Below are positions 53,646-63,500 of a DNA stretch of 64,000 nt, in pieces. Under the pieces are notes generated by a model. That model searched no databases. It was given only the letters and a program-made list of their open reading frames with translations, and had not been told where the DNA came from. Made by a program: the position numbers and the translations under genes. The stretch comes from Sediminibacterium soli (lineage in GTDB: Bacteria; Bacteroidota; Bacteroidia; Chitinophagales; Chitinophagaceae), in the NCBI RefSeq assembly GCF_009939225.1, contig NZ_JAACJR010000008.1:121107-185106 (forward strand), read 5' to 3'. How positions within the stretch are numbered: position 1 is the first letter of the stretch; every line of letters starts with the position of its first letter.

Positions 53646-54868
53646 TTCACTTTGTAATCTTTCTGCACAGACTGTCCGCTGAACGCTTTCTTTGCCGTCC
53701 AGTCGGCCGCGGGCGCCGTCCAGAAAGGATCGTCTGCCGGCAATCCCAGCGGCAGAAACCCAACCGTGGTAAGGTACAGGCTGCCGGTGCTGATGTACTG
53801 ATCGCCCAGCTCGGGCTGATGTCCGGCCAGACCAATCTGCAGCCAGCCGTTTGCATCAAAGGTGCCGGACGGTTCAAACAGCCGCTTCATCACGCTTGTC
53901 ATGGCGCAGCGTGTTTGCGCCGGTGTCACCGATGCAGGCAACCGGTGCTGCAGGGCCACCTGTGCCAATGCCTGGAACACACCCATGCGGTAAGCGATCG
54001 ACCGGCCGATAACCGGGAAGGTTCCTTCGGGCGATACCATTCTTTCCTGCGATTCTGCATAACGCACCATCCGTTTTACCGCAAGCGCATACTCGGTTTT
54101 ATTCATCAGGGATTTCTCCGTCATGGCCCCGAGCATATCCACCATCATGGGATGTATAACAAATGAATTGTAGTAGTCAAACGCAAAAGCCTCTCCATCC
54201 GAATACCAGCCATCCCCCACATACCATTCCTTCATTTTATGATAAGCGAAATCCATGCGCGCAGGATCGTACTGCTCTCCCACCTGCATAAGGAACGCTT
54301 CTGTGATACCCGCAAATAACAACCAGTTGCTGTAGGCTGCTTTCCTGTCGCGCAGGGATTTGAATTCCGCTACGATCCTTTTCTTGGTAACCGGGTCCAG
54401 CGGCTCCCACAGTGCTTTTGGCGCGCGCATAAAAGCCTGTGCCATGAATGCGGCGTCTACGATGGGCTGTCCTTCGGTGCGGAAATTGAGGTAATCTTCG
54501 TGTTCGGGATTGACCAGGTTGGGCAGTCCCTGCAGCAATTCGGTCCTGATCTGTTTACGCATCCTTCCCTCCTCCGTATCATCGTCGGGCAATGCCAGCC
54601 AGGGGGCAATACCGGCCATTGTTCTGCCCACCACTTCGGTGTAGGTCACTTTCTCCACTTTCAGGTAATAGTGCGGTCCTTTTTCGAGCGGCAGGTCTTT
54701 GTGCAGTTTTCCCTGCGCCATGCTGTGCACAACCGGGTAGGCGATCGTGTACAGCAGGTTGCTCCAGTAAGCGCGGTCCTGCTCACCGGATGTGGGAATA
54801 GTATTTTGTGCAGAGACTCCCGTATGGAGGCTTATCAGAACAAACATCGGGTACAGGTACTTTTTCAT
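53639..54868 (-). CDS. DUF2264 family protein
   Basis: 409 residues with a signal peptide (to VSAQ, about 20). The helical-barrel wording [54 protein letters not shown] and SYIYRMG-like [19 protein letters not shown] marks the DUF2264 family, an (alpha/alpha)6-barrel group that resembles polysaccharide lyases and unsaturated-uronic-acid hydrolases. No activity is proven as far as I know. It follows the sulfatase gene on the same strand (104-base gap), so both may act on one sulfated plant or algal glycan (inference). Confidence 0.88.
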   Translation of the reverse strand: MKKYLYPMFVLISLHTGVSAQNTIPTSGEQDRAYWSNLLYTIAYPVVHSMAQGKLHKDLPLEKGPHYYLKVEKVTYTEVVGRTMAGIAPWLALPDDDTEEGRMRKQIRTELLQGLPNLVNPEHEDYLNFRTEGQPIVDAAFMAQAFMRAPKALWEPLDPVTKKRIVAEFKSLRDRKAAYSNWLLFAGITEAFLMQVGEQYDPARMDFAYHKMKEWYVGDGWYSDGEAFAFDYYNSFVIHPMMVDMLGAMTEKSLMNKTEYALAVKRMVRYAESQERMVSPEGTFPVIGRSIAYRMGVFQALAQVALQHRLPASVTPAQTRCAMTSVMKRLFEPSGTFDANGWLQIGLAGHQPELGDQYISTGSLYLTTVGFLPLGLPADDPFWTAPAADWTAKKAFSGQSVQKDYKVNY

Positions 54869-54972
54869 GCAGGGTAAATAGATAAAAAATGAAAATAAAC
54901 ATTATTGCAGTAGGTGCTATTGCATCCCGGATTCGATTGCCTGAAGACGAGACGGATTGCACAGGCATCCGA

Positions 54973-56463
54973 TTACCTGAACTGGGCTGCAGGGCGAACT
55001 TCGTTGCCGGTTGTTTGTGTCAGGCCGTCACCGAGTGCGCGGCGGTATTTATCGGCGATCTCCGTCATGCTCTTAACCAGTTCTGCATGCCGATCCTTTA
55101 CGTCCCTGTCTTCCCCGGGGTCGGTCGACAGATCATATAATGCCAGCGGCACATCCACCTGTGCATATTTTCCAGGATACCGATCACCGCCGATAGTGGC
55201 AGGCGGACCGTACGTCTGCGATCTGGCAGGGAACACCAGTTTCCATTTTCCTTTGCGGATGGCTTTGAGGTTGTTTTTATCGTAGTAATAAACAAACTCA
55301 TCACGGGGAGCTTTGCTGCTTTTGCCAAGCAACAGGTCTTTGCAGGATATACCGTCGATTTTTTGTGCAGGGAGTTTTGCTCCTGTTATATCAGCAAGCG
55401 TTGGCAGTATATCCATTGCGGTAAGCAGGTTGTTGTTTACCGTGGCTGCTTTTGTATGTCCTTTCCAACTGATGATACAGGGCACTTTCAATCCGCCCTC
55501 CCAGGCGGTTCCTTTTCCTTCGCGAAGGCCGGCAGTGTTACCTGCATGATTCCCGAATGTAAGCCAGGGGCCGTTGTCGCTGGTGAATACGATGATGGTA
55601 TTCTCCAGCAGGTTGTTTTCACGCAGTGTTTTCACCACCTCTCCCACTGACCAGTCCACTTCCTCCATTACATCGCCGAACATACCGGCTCCGCTCTTCC
55701 CCTTAAACCTTGCGGAAACAGCCAATGGCACATGCACCATAGCGTGTGCGAAGTACAGGAAGAAAGGATGATTCCTGTTTTTTTTGATAAAGGCTGTGGC
55801 GTTCCGGGTATAGTCGGATGTAAGACTGTCCTGGTCGTTGAATGATTTGATGATCTTGATCGCAGTATTTCCTTCGATCAAAGGCAGCGGCGGATATTTT
55901 GCCCGCCAGAAAGCAGTGTCCTTCCAGGGTTTGCCGTCATAATCATATGCCCACATATCATTTGAATAAGGCAACCCGTAAAATTCATCGAACCCGTTCT
56001 GAAGCGGCAGGTACGGCGCTTTGTTGCCCAGATGCCACTTACCTACCATCCCGGTTTTATATCCTTTTTCTTTCAGCATTTCGGCGATGGTTATTTCATC
56101 CGGATTCAATGCGATCGCAGATGAATGGTCGAGAGCGCCATGCATACCAATGCGCGTGGGATAGCAACCTGTGAGCAGCGCGGCGCGTGAAGCTGTACAA
56201 ACAGCCTGTGCGGCATAGAAATCCGTGAAGCGTATCCCCTGCGCAGCGAGCGCATCAATATTCGGTGTTTTGTAAGGGCCGCCGCCATAACAAACCGGGT
56301 CCCCGTAACCCATATCGTCCATAAAAATGATAACCACGTTTGGTGGTTTTATTGCTGCTGGCCTGACACCCGGTGAGTTTTCGATTCCGAGAAATCCGGT
56401 AAAAAGCACCGGAGAACAGGATACCAATAAAAGGATTGACAATTTGGTGAAGGAAATTTTCAT
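54973..56463 (-). CDS. Type I sulfatase
   Basis: 496 residues; N-terminal hydrophobic signal to about residue 25. The metal site opens with VVIIFMDDMGYGDPVCYGG, and Cys 89 in AVCTASRAALLTG is the formylglycine position (C-x-A-S-R, so a Cys-type sulfatase needing a maturase such as anSME or FGE). GMVGKWHLG, FFLYFAHAMVHVPL and VFTSDNGPW complete the active site. It removes sulfate esters from a sugar. No maturase gene is in the window. In contrast to the fragment at 31658-31807, this copy is complete. Confidence 0.96.
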   Translation of the reverse strand: MKISFTKLSILLLVSCSPVLFTGFLGIENSPGVRPAAIKPPNVVIIFMDDMGYGDPVCYGGGPYKTPNIDALAAQGIRFTDFYAAQAVCTASRAALLTGCYPTRIGMHGALDHSSAIALNPDEITIAEMLKEKGYKTGMVGKWHLGNKAPYLPLQNGFDEFYGLPYSNDMWAYDYDGKPWKDTAFWRAKYPPLPLIEGNTAIKIIKSFNDQDSLTSDYTRNATAFIKKNRNHPFFLYFAHAMVHVPLAVSARFKGKSGAGMFGDVMEEVDWSVGEVVKTLRENNLLENTIIVFTSDNGPWLTFGNHAGNTAGLREGKGTAWEGGLKVPCIISWKGHTKAATVNNNLLTAMDILPTLADITGAKLPAQKIDGISCKDLLLGKSSKAPRDEFVYYYDKNNLKAIRKGKWKLVFPARSQTYGPPATIGGDRYPGKYAQVDVPLALYDLSTDPGEDRDVKDRHAELVKSMTEIADKYRRALGDGLTQTTGNEVRPAAQFR

Positions 56464-56678
56464 TGCACTAAAAATACGGCATAGCAGCCTATCTGCAGCG
56501 GTAACGGTGCAGGACCGGTTTGAAACAGGGACACTTTTACCGAAAGCCTGGATCCGAAGAGATCAGTTCTGTGGCTCAGGCGAACAGAAACCGGACCATA
56601 TGACCGATTACCTGCAAACAAAATCCTGTACACAAAAATAGACCGCGATTGCGATCTATTCAGTTACCCGTTTATCAG

Positions 56679-56764
56679 TGCCCCAGACGGGAATCGGACC
56701 CGTACTCGCGTTGCGGCGAACAGGATTTTAAGTCCTGCGTGTCTACCAGTTCCACCACCGGGGC
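56679..56764 (-). tRNA. tRNA-Leu (anticodon TAA)
   Basis: Acceptor GCCCCGG/CTGGGGC (one G-T pair), anticodon stem CAGGA/TCCTG with loop CTTAAAA, a variable arm, and T-loop TTCGATT in GGTCCGATTCCCG form. 86 bases; CCA not encoded. Confidence 0.93.
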
Positions 56765-56822
56765 GCATATCGTGAAGATAGGTCAAAAAAAATCCCATCA
56801 GCAAAACCTGACGGGACCTTTC

Positions 56823-56898
<76 letters not shown>

Positions 56899-56930
56899 AT
56901 TATTTCAACACACCTGATAAAACCGGCCTT

Positions 56931-56987
56931 CCGGCCTTGGTCCTCACAATACCGTGGGGATGCTCTACCAAATGAGCTGCTTCCGTT
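56931..56987 (-). pseudogene. Truncated tRNA fragment (5' half)
   Basis: The reverse strand reads CGGAAGCAGCTCATTTGGTA then GAGCAT, matching the acceptor and D-arm of the adjacent tRNA-Gly with one or two changes. It then has a stem-like CCCCAC...GTGAGG in the anticodon place. No T-arm or 3' acceptor follows, so it cannot be a working tRNA. Confidence 0.7.
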
Positions 56988-57089
56988 TATCATCCACCGA
57001 AGCTTCAGCGAAGGTGGATAGTGATGTATAAGAACTGAATTTGGGAGTGCAAAAATAGCCAAACGAAGTTCCTGGCAAAATTTTTCGGC

Positions 57090-57302
57090 CTATTTTTTTT
57101 GCTCGTACTCAGGTTTGTACTGTGAGCTTTTCTGCACCTCCACCTTGGGTTTACCCTCATAGCGCTGGTGGTACAAACGGTAACAACCGCCCAATACAAA
57201 TGCCAGTATACAGAATGCCTGCAGATAAAACAGGAAACGGGAAGAGTTTACCCAGCTCTTGGTAAAATCTTTCTTACTGTTATCTTCTATTTCGTGTGAC
57301 AT
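57090..57302 (-). CDS. Small single-span membrane protein
   Basis: 70 residues from ATG 57302 (MSHEIEDNSKKDF); ATG 57317 adds five residues and is less likely. One hydrophobic span (FLFYLQAFCILAFVLGGCY, about 23-41) and a charged tail (EGKPKVEVQKSSQYKPEYEQKK). No known family. The spacing (41 bases) and strand put it directly after the glycosyltransferase gene. Confidence 0.6.
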   Translation of the reverse strand: MSHEIEDNSKKDFTKSWVNSSRFLFYLQAFCILAFVLGGCYRLYHQRYEGKPKVEVQKSSQYKPEYEQKK

Positions 57303-57343
57303 AGTTTTGAATTGCATCGCAAAAATAAGGGAGAGATCAGATA

Positions 57344-58372
57344 TTAACGAAGCTTATTATCAACAATTTCCATAAAACGCGTCTTCTTCCGTATAAAATA
57401 TTTCCATACGATGGTTCCTCCGTACACGCCTGTCAGCTGCTGCAGTGGTTTTCTCGGGAAAGGCGCCCGGTAACGCTGTGTTACCAGCCATTTGACCAGG
57501 GCCATATGGGCCCAGAAAATAGCGGTGAAAAAAGCCCTGTCGCCCCCCAGCAAACCCTTCCAGGCAGATACCGCATCAAGCCCGATACGTACCGGCAGCT
57601 TCCATAGCTTCTCGTACCAGGGCAGGTTCTTGCAGAGCATGACCAGGTTGTTGCGGAAATTGAGGAATACTTTTTTACCGCCCCTGGGCAGCGTGCCTGC
57701 ACCCACATGGTATACCACCGATTGCGGACAGGCCATGATGCGGTACCCCGCCAGCTGCATACGCCAGCACAGATCGATCTCCTCCTGGTGAGCAAAGAAT
57801 CCTGCATCGAGACCGCCCATTTCGTGGTACAGTTTTGCGCGGATGAACATGGCAGCCCCCGATGCCCAGAAAACAGGCGCAGCCGTATCGTACTGATGGG
57901 TGTCTTCCTCGCACACATCAAACACCCGGCCCCTCGAGAAAGGATATCCCAGCAGGTCTATCCAGCCACCCGCTGCACCCGCATATTCAAAGCAGTCGGG
58001 CGCATTCCATGACAAGAGTTTGGGCTGACAGGCCGCGATCTGCGGATCCGATTCCATCAGCGACACGATCGGTTCTATCCAGCCGGTGGTTACCAGCACA
58101 TCCGAATTCAGCAACACATAATAATCGGAAACCACCCGCTTCAGGGCCCAGTTGTATCCGCCCGCAAAACCCTCGTTAACAGGATGCGTCAGTAATTCAA
58201 CATCCGGGTATTGCGTCTGCAGAAAAGAAACCGAATCGTCTGTGGAGGCGTTATCAGCCACGATCACCCGCAGTTTGGGGTAGCCGGATGCCAGCACGGA
58301 GGGAAGAAATCTTTCCAGATGGATTTTCCCGTTATAGTTCAGGATGACGATGGCAACTTCCGGCAGTGACAA
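57344..58372 (-). CDS. Family 2 glycosyltransferase
   Basis: 342 residues. GT-A fold marks: VAIVILNYNGKIHLERFLPSV, VIVADNASTDDS, the DXD-like LLNSDVLV, ASGAAMFIRAKLYHEMGG and HQEEIDLCWRMQLAGY with the catalytic-base region (ED-type). The C-terminal 90 residues hold one or two amphipathic or membrane helices. These rhamnosyl- or related sugar transferases (rfbF/WcaE-like) work on cell-surface polysaccharides at the inner membrane. No other sugar-assembly gene is nearby. Confidence 0.93.
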   Translation of the reverse strand: MSLPEVAIVILNYNGKIHLERFLPSVLASGYPKLRVIVADNASTDDSVSFLQTQYPDVELLTHPVNEGFAGGYNWALKRVVSDYYVLLNSDVLVTTGWIEPIVSLMESDPQIAACQPKLLSWNAPDCFEYAGAAGGWIDLLGYPFSRGRVFDVCEEDTHQYDTAAPVFWASGAAMFIRAKLYHEMGGLDAGFFAHQEEIDLCWRMQLAGYRIMACPQSVVYHVGAGTLPRGGKKVFLNFRNNLVMLCKNLPWYEKLWKLPVRIGLDAVSAWKGLLGGDRAFFTAIFWAHMALVKWLVTQRYRAPFPRKPLQQLTGVYGGTIVWKYFIRKKTRFMEIVDNKLR

Positions 58373-58704
58373 GGGTTGGGTTTCTGCGAAAATAAGCGGG
58401 GGGAGGGAATTTGAAAATTTGAAGAGGTGAAAATTTGAAAATAGGGGGCAATTGCCGCGGATTCGCAGATTATTTCATTGCTGATCCGCAATCTGCGGCG
58501 GCAATGCCATCCATTTAGCGTATTTTGCCGCTGCAATCGATGTTTATGTGTTTTCTCCTGCTCAATCTTGATTTTCTCGACCACCCGTGTGTTTCCCGGG
58601 CGAACTGATCGCGTATACCTGCGGATTATCGCGTCGCGGCGGTTTATCTCCCTTGTTATTTACAGCGGTGTTTTCAATGATTCATTTACTATTTCTATTT
58701 CCCT
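58373..58704. other. Gap with mixed repeats before rocD
   Basis: AATTTGAAAAT units at 58408-58442 and a GCGGATTCGCAGAT hairpin at 58456-58500 (mirrored by ATCCGCAATCTGCGG). No gene supported. The rest probably carries the rocD promoter. Confidence 0.5.
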
Positions 58705-59925
58705 ATGTTATCTGATAAAACCAGGTCATTTCTTGCGCTGGAAGAACAGTACGGCGCACACAATTACCATCCCCTTCCGGTAGTGCTGGAAAAAGGAGAA
58801 GGTGTTTTTCTGTTTGATGTGGAAGGCAAAAAATACTTCGATTTTCTGAGCGGCTACTCCGCGGTGAACCAGGGTCATTGTCACCCCCGTATCGTTGCCG
58901 CCCTGACCGAACAGGCCAAAAAACTGACGCTTACTTCGCGCGCATTCCACAATAACCTGCTTGGCGAATATGGGCAGTTCATCACCCGTTATTTCGGGTA
59001 CGATAAAGTGCTTCCTATGAACACGGGCGTGGAGGGCGGTGAAACGGCCATCAAACTGGCCCGGCGCTGGGCCTACACCCAAAAAGGCATCGCCGAAAAC
59101 CAGGCGAGGATCGTATTTGCCGAAGGCAATTTCTGGGGACGTACGCTTGCGGCCATCTCCTCCTCCACCGACCCCTCGAGCTACGAGGGATTCGGGCCTT
59201 TTATGCCGGGTTTTGACCTGGTACCCTATAACGACACGGCTGCGCTCGAAAAAGCATTGTCCGATAAAAACACCGCCGCCTTTATGGTAGAACCCATACA
59301 GGGCGAAGCCGGCGTGGTGGTGCCCGACGAAGGCTATCTCCGCACCGTTCGCGAACTGTGCACCAGATACCAGGTGCTTTTTATCGCTGACGAGATACAG
59401 ACAGGCCTGGCCCGTACGGGGAAAATGCTGGCCTGCGACCATGAACAGGTTCGTCCGGACATACTCATACTGGGCAAGGCGTTGAGCGGGGGCCTGCTGC
59501 CCGTTTCTGCCGTGCTGGCCGATGATGCGGTTATGCTGAACATCAAACCGGGGGAACATGGTTCAACCTATGGCGGCAACCCGCTGGCCTGTGCAGTGGC
59601 CATGGCCGCGCTTACGGTATTGAAAGAAGAACATATGGCAGCGAATGCCGCTGTACTGGGCGAGGTCTTCCGGAAAGAACTGGCATCGATCGGGTCGCCG
59701 CATATTGAGACGATACGTGGCAAGGGACTGCTGAATGCCATTATTATCAGGCATCCCAAAGAAGATGCGGCCATGGATATTTGTATGGAACTGATGCAAA
59801 ACGGACTGCTGGCCAAACCCACGCATGGCGACAAGATACGTTTTGCACCGCCGCTGGTGATCAACAGGGAGCAGCTGCTCGAATCGGTTGCGATCATCAG
59901 CAGATCGCTGCGTATACTGGACTGA
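58705..59925 (+). CDS. rocD: Ornithine aminotransferase
   Basis: 406 residues. It has [43 protein letters not shown] opening, [48 protein letters not shown] with the PLP-binding Asp and ILGKALSGG with the Schiff-base Lys, and [14 protein letters not shown]. These mark OAT (rocD) of the class-III aminotransferases rather than acetylornithine aminotransferase. It turns ornithine and 2-oxoglutarate into glutamate semialdehyde and glutamate, linking arginine breakdown to proline. Cytoplasmic. No arginine genes are adjacent. Confidence 0.94.
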   Translation: MLSDKTRSFLALEEQYGAHNYHPLPVVLEKGEGVFLFDVEGKKYFDFLSGYSAVNQGHCHPRIVAALTEQAKKLTLTSRAFHNNLLGEYGQFITRYFGYDKVLPMNTGVEGGETAIKLARRWAYTQKGIAENQARIVFAEGNFWGRTLAAISSSTDPSSYEGFGPFMPGFDLVPYNDTAALEKALSDKNTAAFMVEPIQGEAGVVVPDEGYLRTVRELCTRYQVLFIADEIQTGLARTGKMLACDHEQVRPDILILGKALSGGLLPVSAVLADDAVMLNIKPGEHGSTYGGNPLACAVAMAALTVLKEEHMAANAAVLGEVFRKELASIGSPHIETIRGKGLLNAIIIRHPKEDAAMDICMELMQNGLLAKPTHGDKIRFAPPLVINREQLLESVAIISRSLRILD

Positions 59926-59942
59926 TATCCGGTGTACGCCCG

Positions 59943-60335
59943 CTATTTTTTCTGCGGTAATGGGATCTTGGGCAACAAAGCCATCAGCTGTATAGTAATA
60001 CCCAGAAACAACAGTGCAAACAGCCAGCTCTTTTTTTCGGGGCATTCACCCATCATACAGGTGGAAACAAGCAGGTAGTTGCGGAAGCACCATGCCAGGT
60101 TGAGCGCTGCAAGGAATACATTGGTGCGTTTGGACCAGATACGCGGTACCAGAAACAACACGATCATGACTACGCAGAGGATGCTGTTGACAAGTCCGGG
60201 CTTGCCAAAATTGGTGCCGGCCGCATCCATACCCGTTATCACCAGCTGCTTACCCGGGATAACCACCCATGGCAAAAAACAAACGGCGATAGTGGCGATG
60301 GCTGCAAGAATACCAATGGTCTGGGAATGCTTCAT
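59943..60335 (-). CDS. Four-helix membrane protein, unknown function
   Basis: 130 residues from ATG 60335 (MKHSQTIGIL); the longer frame from 60431 has a basic non-membrane front and is less likely. Four membrane spans: IGILAAIATIAVCFLPWV, LVNSILCVVMIVLFLV, VFLAALNLAWCFRNYLLV and WLFALLFLGITIQLMALL. A CMMGECPEKK loop carries two Cys. No enzyme motif. It is convergent with rocD. Confidence 0.7.
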   Translation of the reverse strand: MKHSQTIGILAAIATIAVCFLPWVVIPGKQLVITGMDAAGTNFGKPGLVNSILCVVMIVLFLVPRIWSKRTNVFLAALNLAWCFRNYLLVSTCMMGECPEKKSWLFALLFLGITIQLMALLPKIPLPQKK

Positions 60336-60576
60336 GGGTCGTTTTCTGCGCGCAAACCTATCACTTTTTTGCTTCGGAAGAAAACGGAGCAGGAATGCGG
60401 AGAGCTGCCGGCCGATAAAGACCCATCGCACAGCAGCGCAATATCCCGGCCCCGGCTAACGCTTTTCCGGCTGTTCATACCGTGTTGGATAACCTGCAGC
60501 AGCGGTTCATTATTCACCGCGCACATTCCACCCTTTCAAGTATCTTCACTTACCGGTAGTTTAACCCGGTTATTCG

Positions 60577-63500
60577 ATGAACAAATACGTTTCCTTCAGA
60601 CTGTATATGGGTCTTGGGCTTGCCGTGCTGATCGTGCTTGCGGTGGCCACCGTAACCTTTACCTCTTTAAACGACCAGGAGGAAGATAACAGGTGGATAC
60701 ACCATACCGTGGAGGTGTTGCAGAAGGTCAGGGATATCCGCTACGATGTGGTGCAGATGCGCGGCGGCCGGCGCACTTTCTGGTTTACCGGCAGCGAACA
60801 TTTTATTGAAGGATATGAACGCGGAAGGGCCACCGTTCCCGCCAATATCGTAATCCTTAAAGAACTGGTCAGCGACAATCCGCTGCAGACTGCCAATGTA
60901 AACAACCTGAACGCTTCGCTCAGCACCCTGCTGGCTTTCTGGGAAGGAAGCGGTAAAATAGCGCTTTCCACCCCAAGGGACCGGATATCGCGGCTGATCT
61001 TCGAGGAAGAAAAATTACTGCAGAAAGTCTACGCCCAATTCGAAACGGTAAAGTCGGAAGAACAGCGGCTGCTCAGCATCCGCGAAGAGGCCGTAAACAA
61101 AAGCAACAACGTTACCATAACCGTGGTGGTCATTGGCATCATTGTATTGCTGCTGGTGGTGCTGGTACTGGTGAATGCCGTGGTGAGTACGCTGAAAAGC
61201 CGTATACGCGCCGGCAACAAACTCAAACAAAGCCTGGATGATATGGAGGCTTTGAACAAACTGGCGGAAGACAAGAACTGGGTGCTTAGCGGTGTGGCGG
61301 AGATCACCAACGGCATTCAATCGATCGACGGGAAAAGCGATCTGAGCAAAGACATCATCGATTCGGTGGTGGCTTATATGGAACTTCCGGCAGGGGCCAT
61401 CTATCTTTACGAGGAAGAGACTGAAACGCTTCAGATGATGGCGGCCGTGGCCGTTTCCTCACAGGCGGGCATCGCCTTCAAAAAAGGCGAAGGCATTGTG
61501 GGCTCCGCCGCATTGAAACGCGAGATGTCCATTTTCCGCGATATCCCCTTCGACTACTGGCGTATCGAATCTGCGCTGGGCAAAACCAGCGGCAAAGGAG
61601 AGATCGTATGCGTATGCCTCTGGGTTGCCGAAAGCCTCAAAGGTGTTATCGAACTGGGCAGCCTGAACCCCTTCACCGAAAGACAGCTGCAGCTGCTGGA
61701 ATCCGTCAGGGGTACACTGGCTGCCTCCATCCATACCAGACAGTCGCGCATCAAGATCAACCAACTGCTTGAACAGGTGCAGGAGCAGCAGGAAGCTATG
61801 ATCAGCCAGCAGGAAGAACTTCGCCAGACAAACGAAGAACTCAACAAACAAACACAGGAACTGCTTGCATCGGAAGAAGAGCTGAAAACACAGGAAGAAG
61901 AGCTGAAGCAGATCAATACCGAACTGGTGGAAAAGAACGATATCGTTGAAGAAGCCCGGAGAGCGCTCACCGTAAAAGCCCGCGAACTGGAAGCCACCAG
62001 CAAATACAAATCGGAGTTCCTGGCAAATATGTCGCACGAACTGCGAACACCTTTGAACAGCGTGCTCATCCTGGCAAAGCTGCTTTCGGACAATACACCC
62101 GGCAACCTCAACAACAAGCAGATCGAGTATGCAAAGATCATTCACAAATCCGGCTCCGACCTGCTGCAGCTGATCAACGATATCCTGGATCTTTCCAAGA
62201 TAGAAGCAGGCAAGATCGAGATACTGCCGGAGCAAATGCGTATTGATTCCGTTGTGACCGATATCTCGCAGTTGTTCTCTGTGGTGGCTTCTGAAAAAGG
62301 AATCCGGTATACGATCGATACCGACAGCAGCCTGCCCGCCACGATCTTCACCGATAAACAGCGTGTTGAACAGATATTGAAGAACCTGCTGTCGAATGCA
62401 TTCAAATTCACGCCAGCGGGCGGGGCGGTAACCGTATCGTTTGCGCCGAGGCACCAGTTCAACAAACAGCGTATCGGTATCAGCGTAACCGATACCGGCA
62501 TCGGCATATCGCCCGCGCAGCAGCAACTGATCTTTGAGGCATTCCAGCAGGCCGATGGTTCCACCAGCAGGCAATACGGCGGCACCGGGTTGGGGCTGTC
62601 GATCAGCAAGGAACTGGTTCGTTTACTGGGCGGCGAGATAGAACTCAGCAGCGAAGAGGGCAAGGGAAGCAGTTTTACCCTGATACTGCCGTATACTTAT
62701 GAAGCACCCCCACCCTCCGCAACAGATTCCCTGCGGGACGAGATCACCGTCAGCGATAAACCCGTTTCGCTCGAAAACGTAACCGAGCAGGACAAAGTGG
62801 AAGACGACAGGGGCCAGGTACAGAAAGGCGATCCCACCATCCTGATCATTGAAGACGACGCCAATTTTGCCACCATACTCAAAGACTTCGCGAGGGCAAA
62901 AGGTTTCAAAACACTGGTGGCGCTGAAAGGCGATGAAGGTCTTTTGTACGCACGTAACTATTTGCCCGATGCCATTATCCTCGACGTTCAGCTGCCGGTG
63001 ATCGATGGCTGGTCGCTGCTGAAAATACTGAAAGCCGATGAAGCGCTGAAGAATATTCCCGTACACATCATTTCCGCTTTCGACGACAACCGCCTGCATA
63101 CGGCGGGCGCATTGGCCTATATCAAGAAACCGGTGGACCGAGAAGGACTTGAAAAAGCATTCTCAACCATCAATACCTACCTGGTTGAGCACCTTCGTAA
63201 AGTGCTGATTATTTCGTCGGCGCATTTCAAAGACGACAGTCTGGAGAAACTGTTCCGGCAGAAACATCCCGAAACCATGTTTGAGCAGGTAGCCGATATC
63301 GCCGAGGCAAGAAAAAAGATCAACGAAAGCAGTTTCGACTGTGTGATCGCCGATGTCGATTCGAACATCGCCGAAGGCGTACGCAGGTTGTCGGAGATAC
63401 AGGACGAGCTGCGCGAAAAACAGATACCCCTGATCATTTACCTCGATACAGACATATCGGCGGCCGATGAACTGATGCTGAAAAAGGTGTCCGATGCCAT

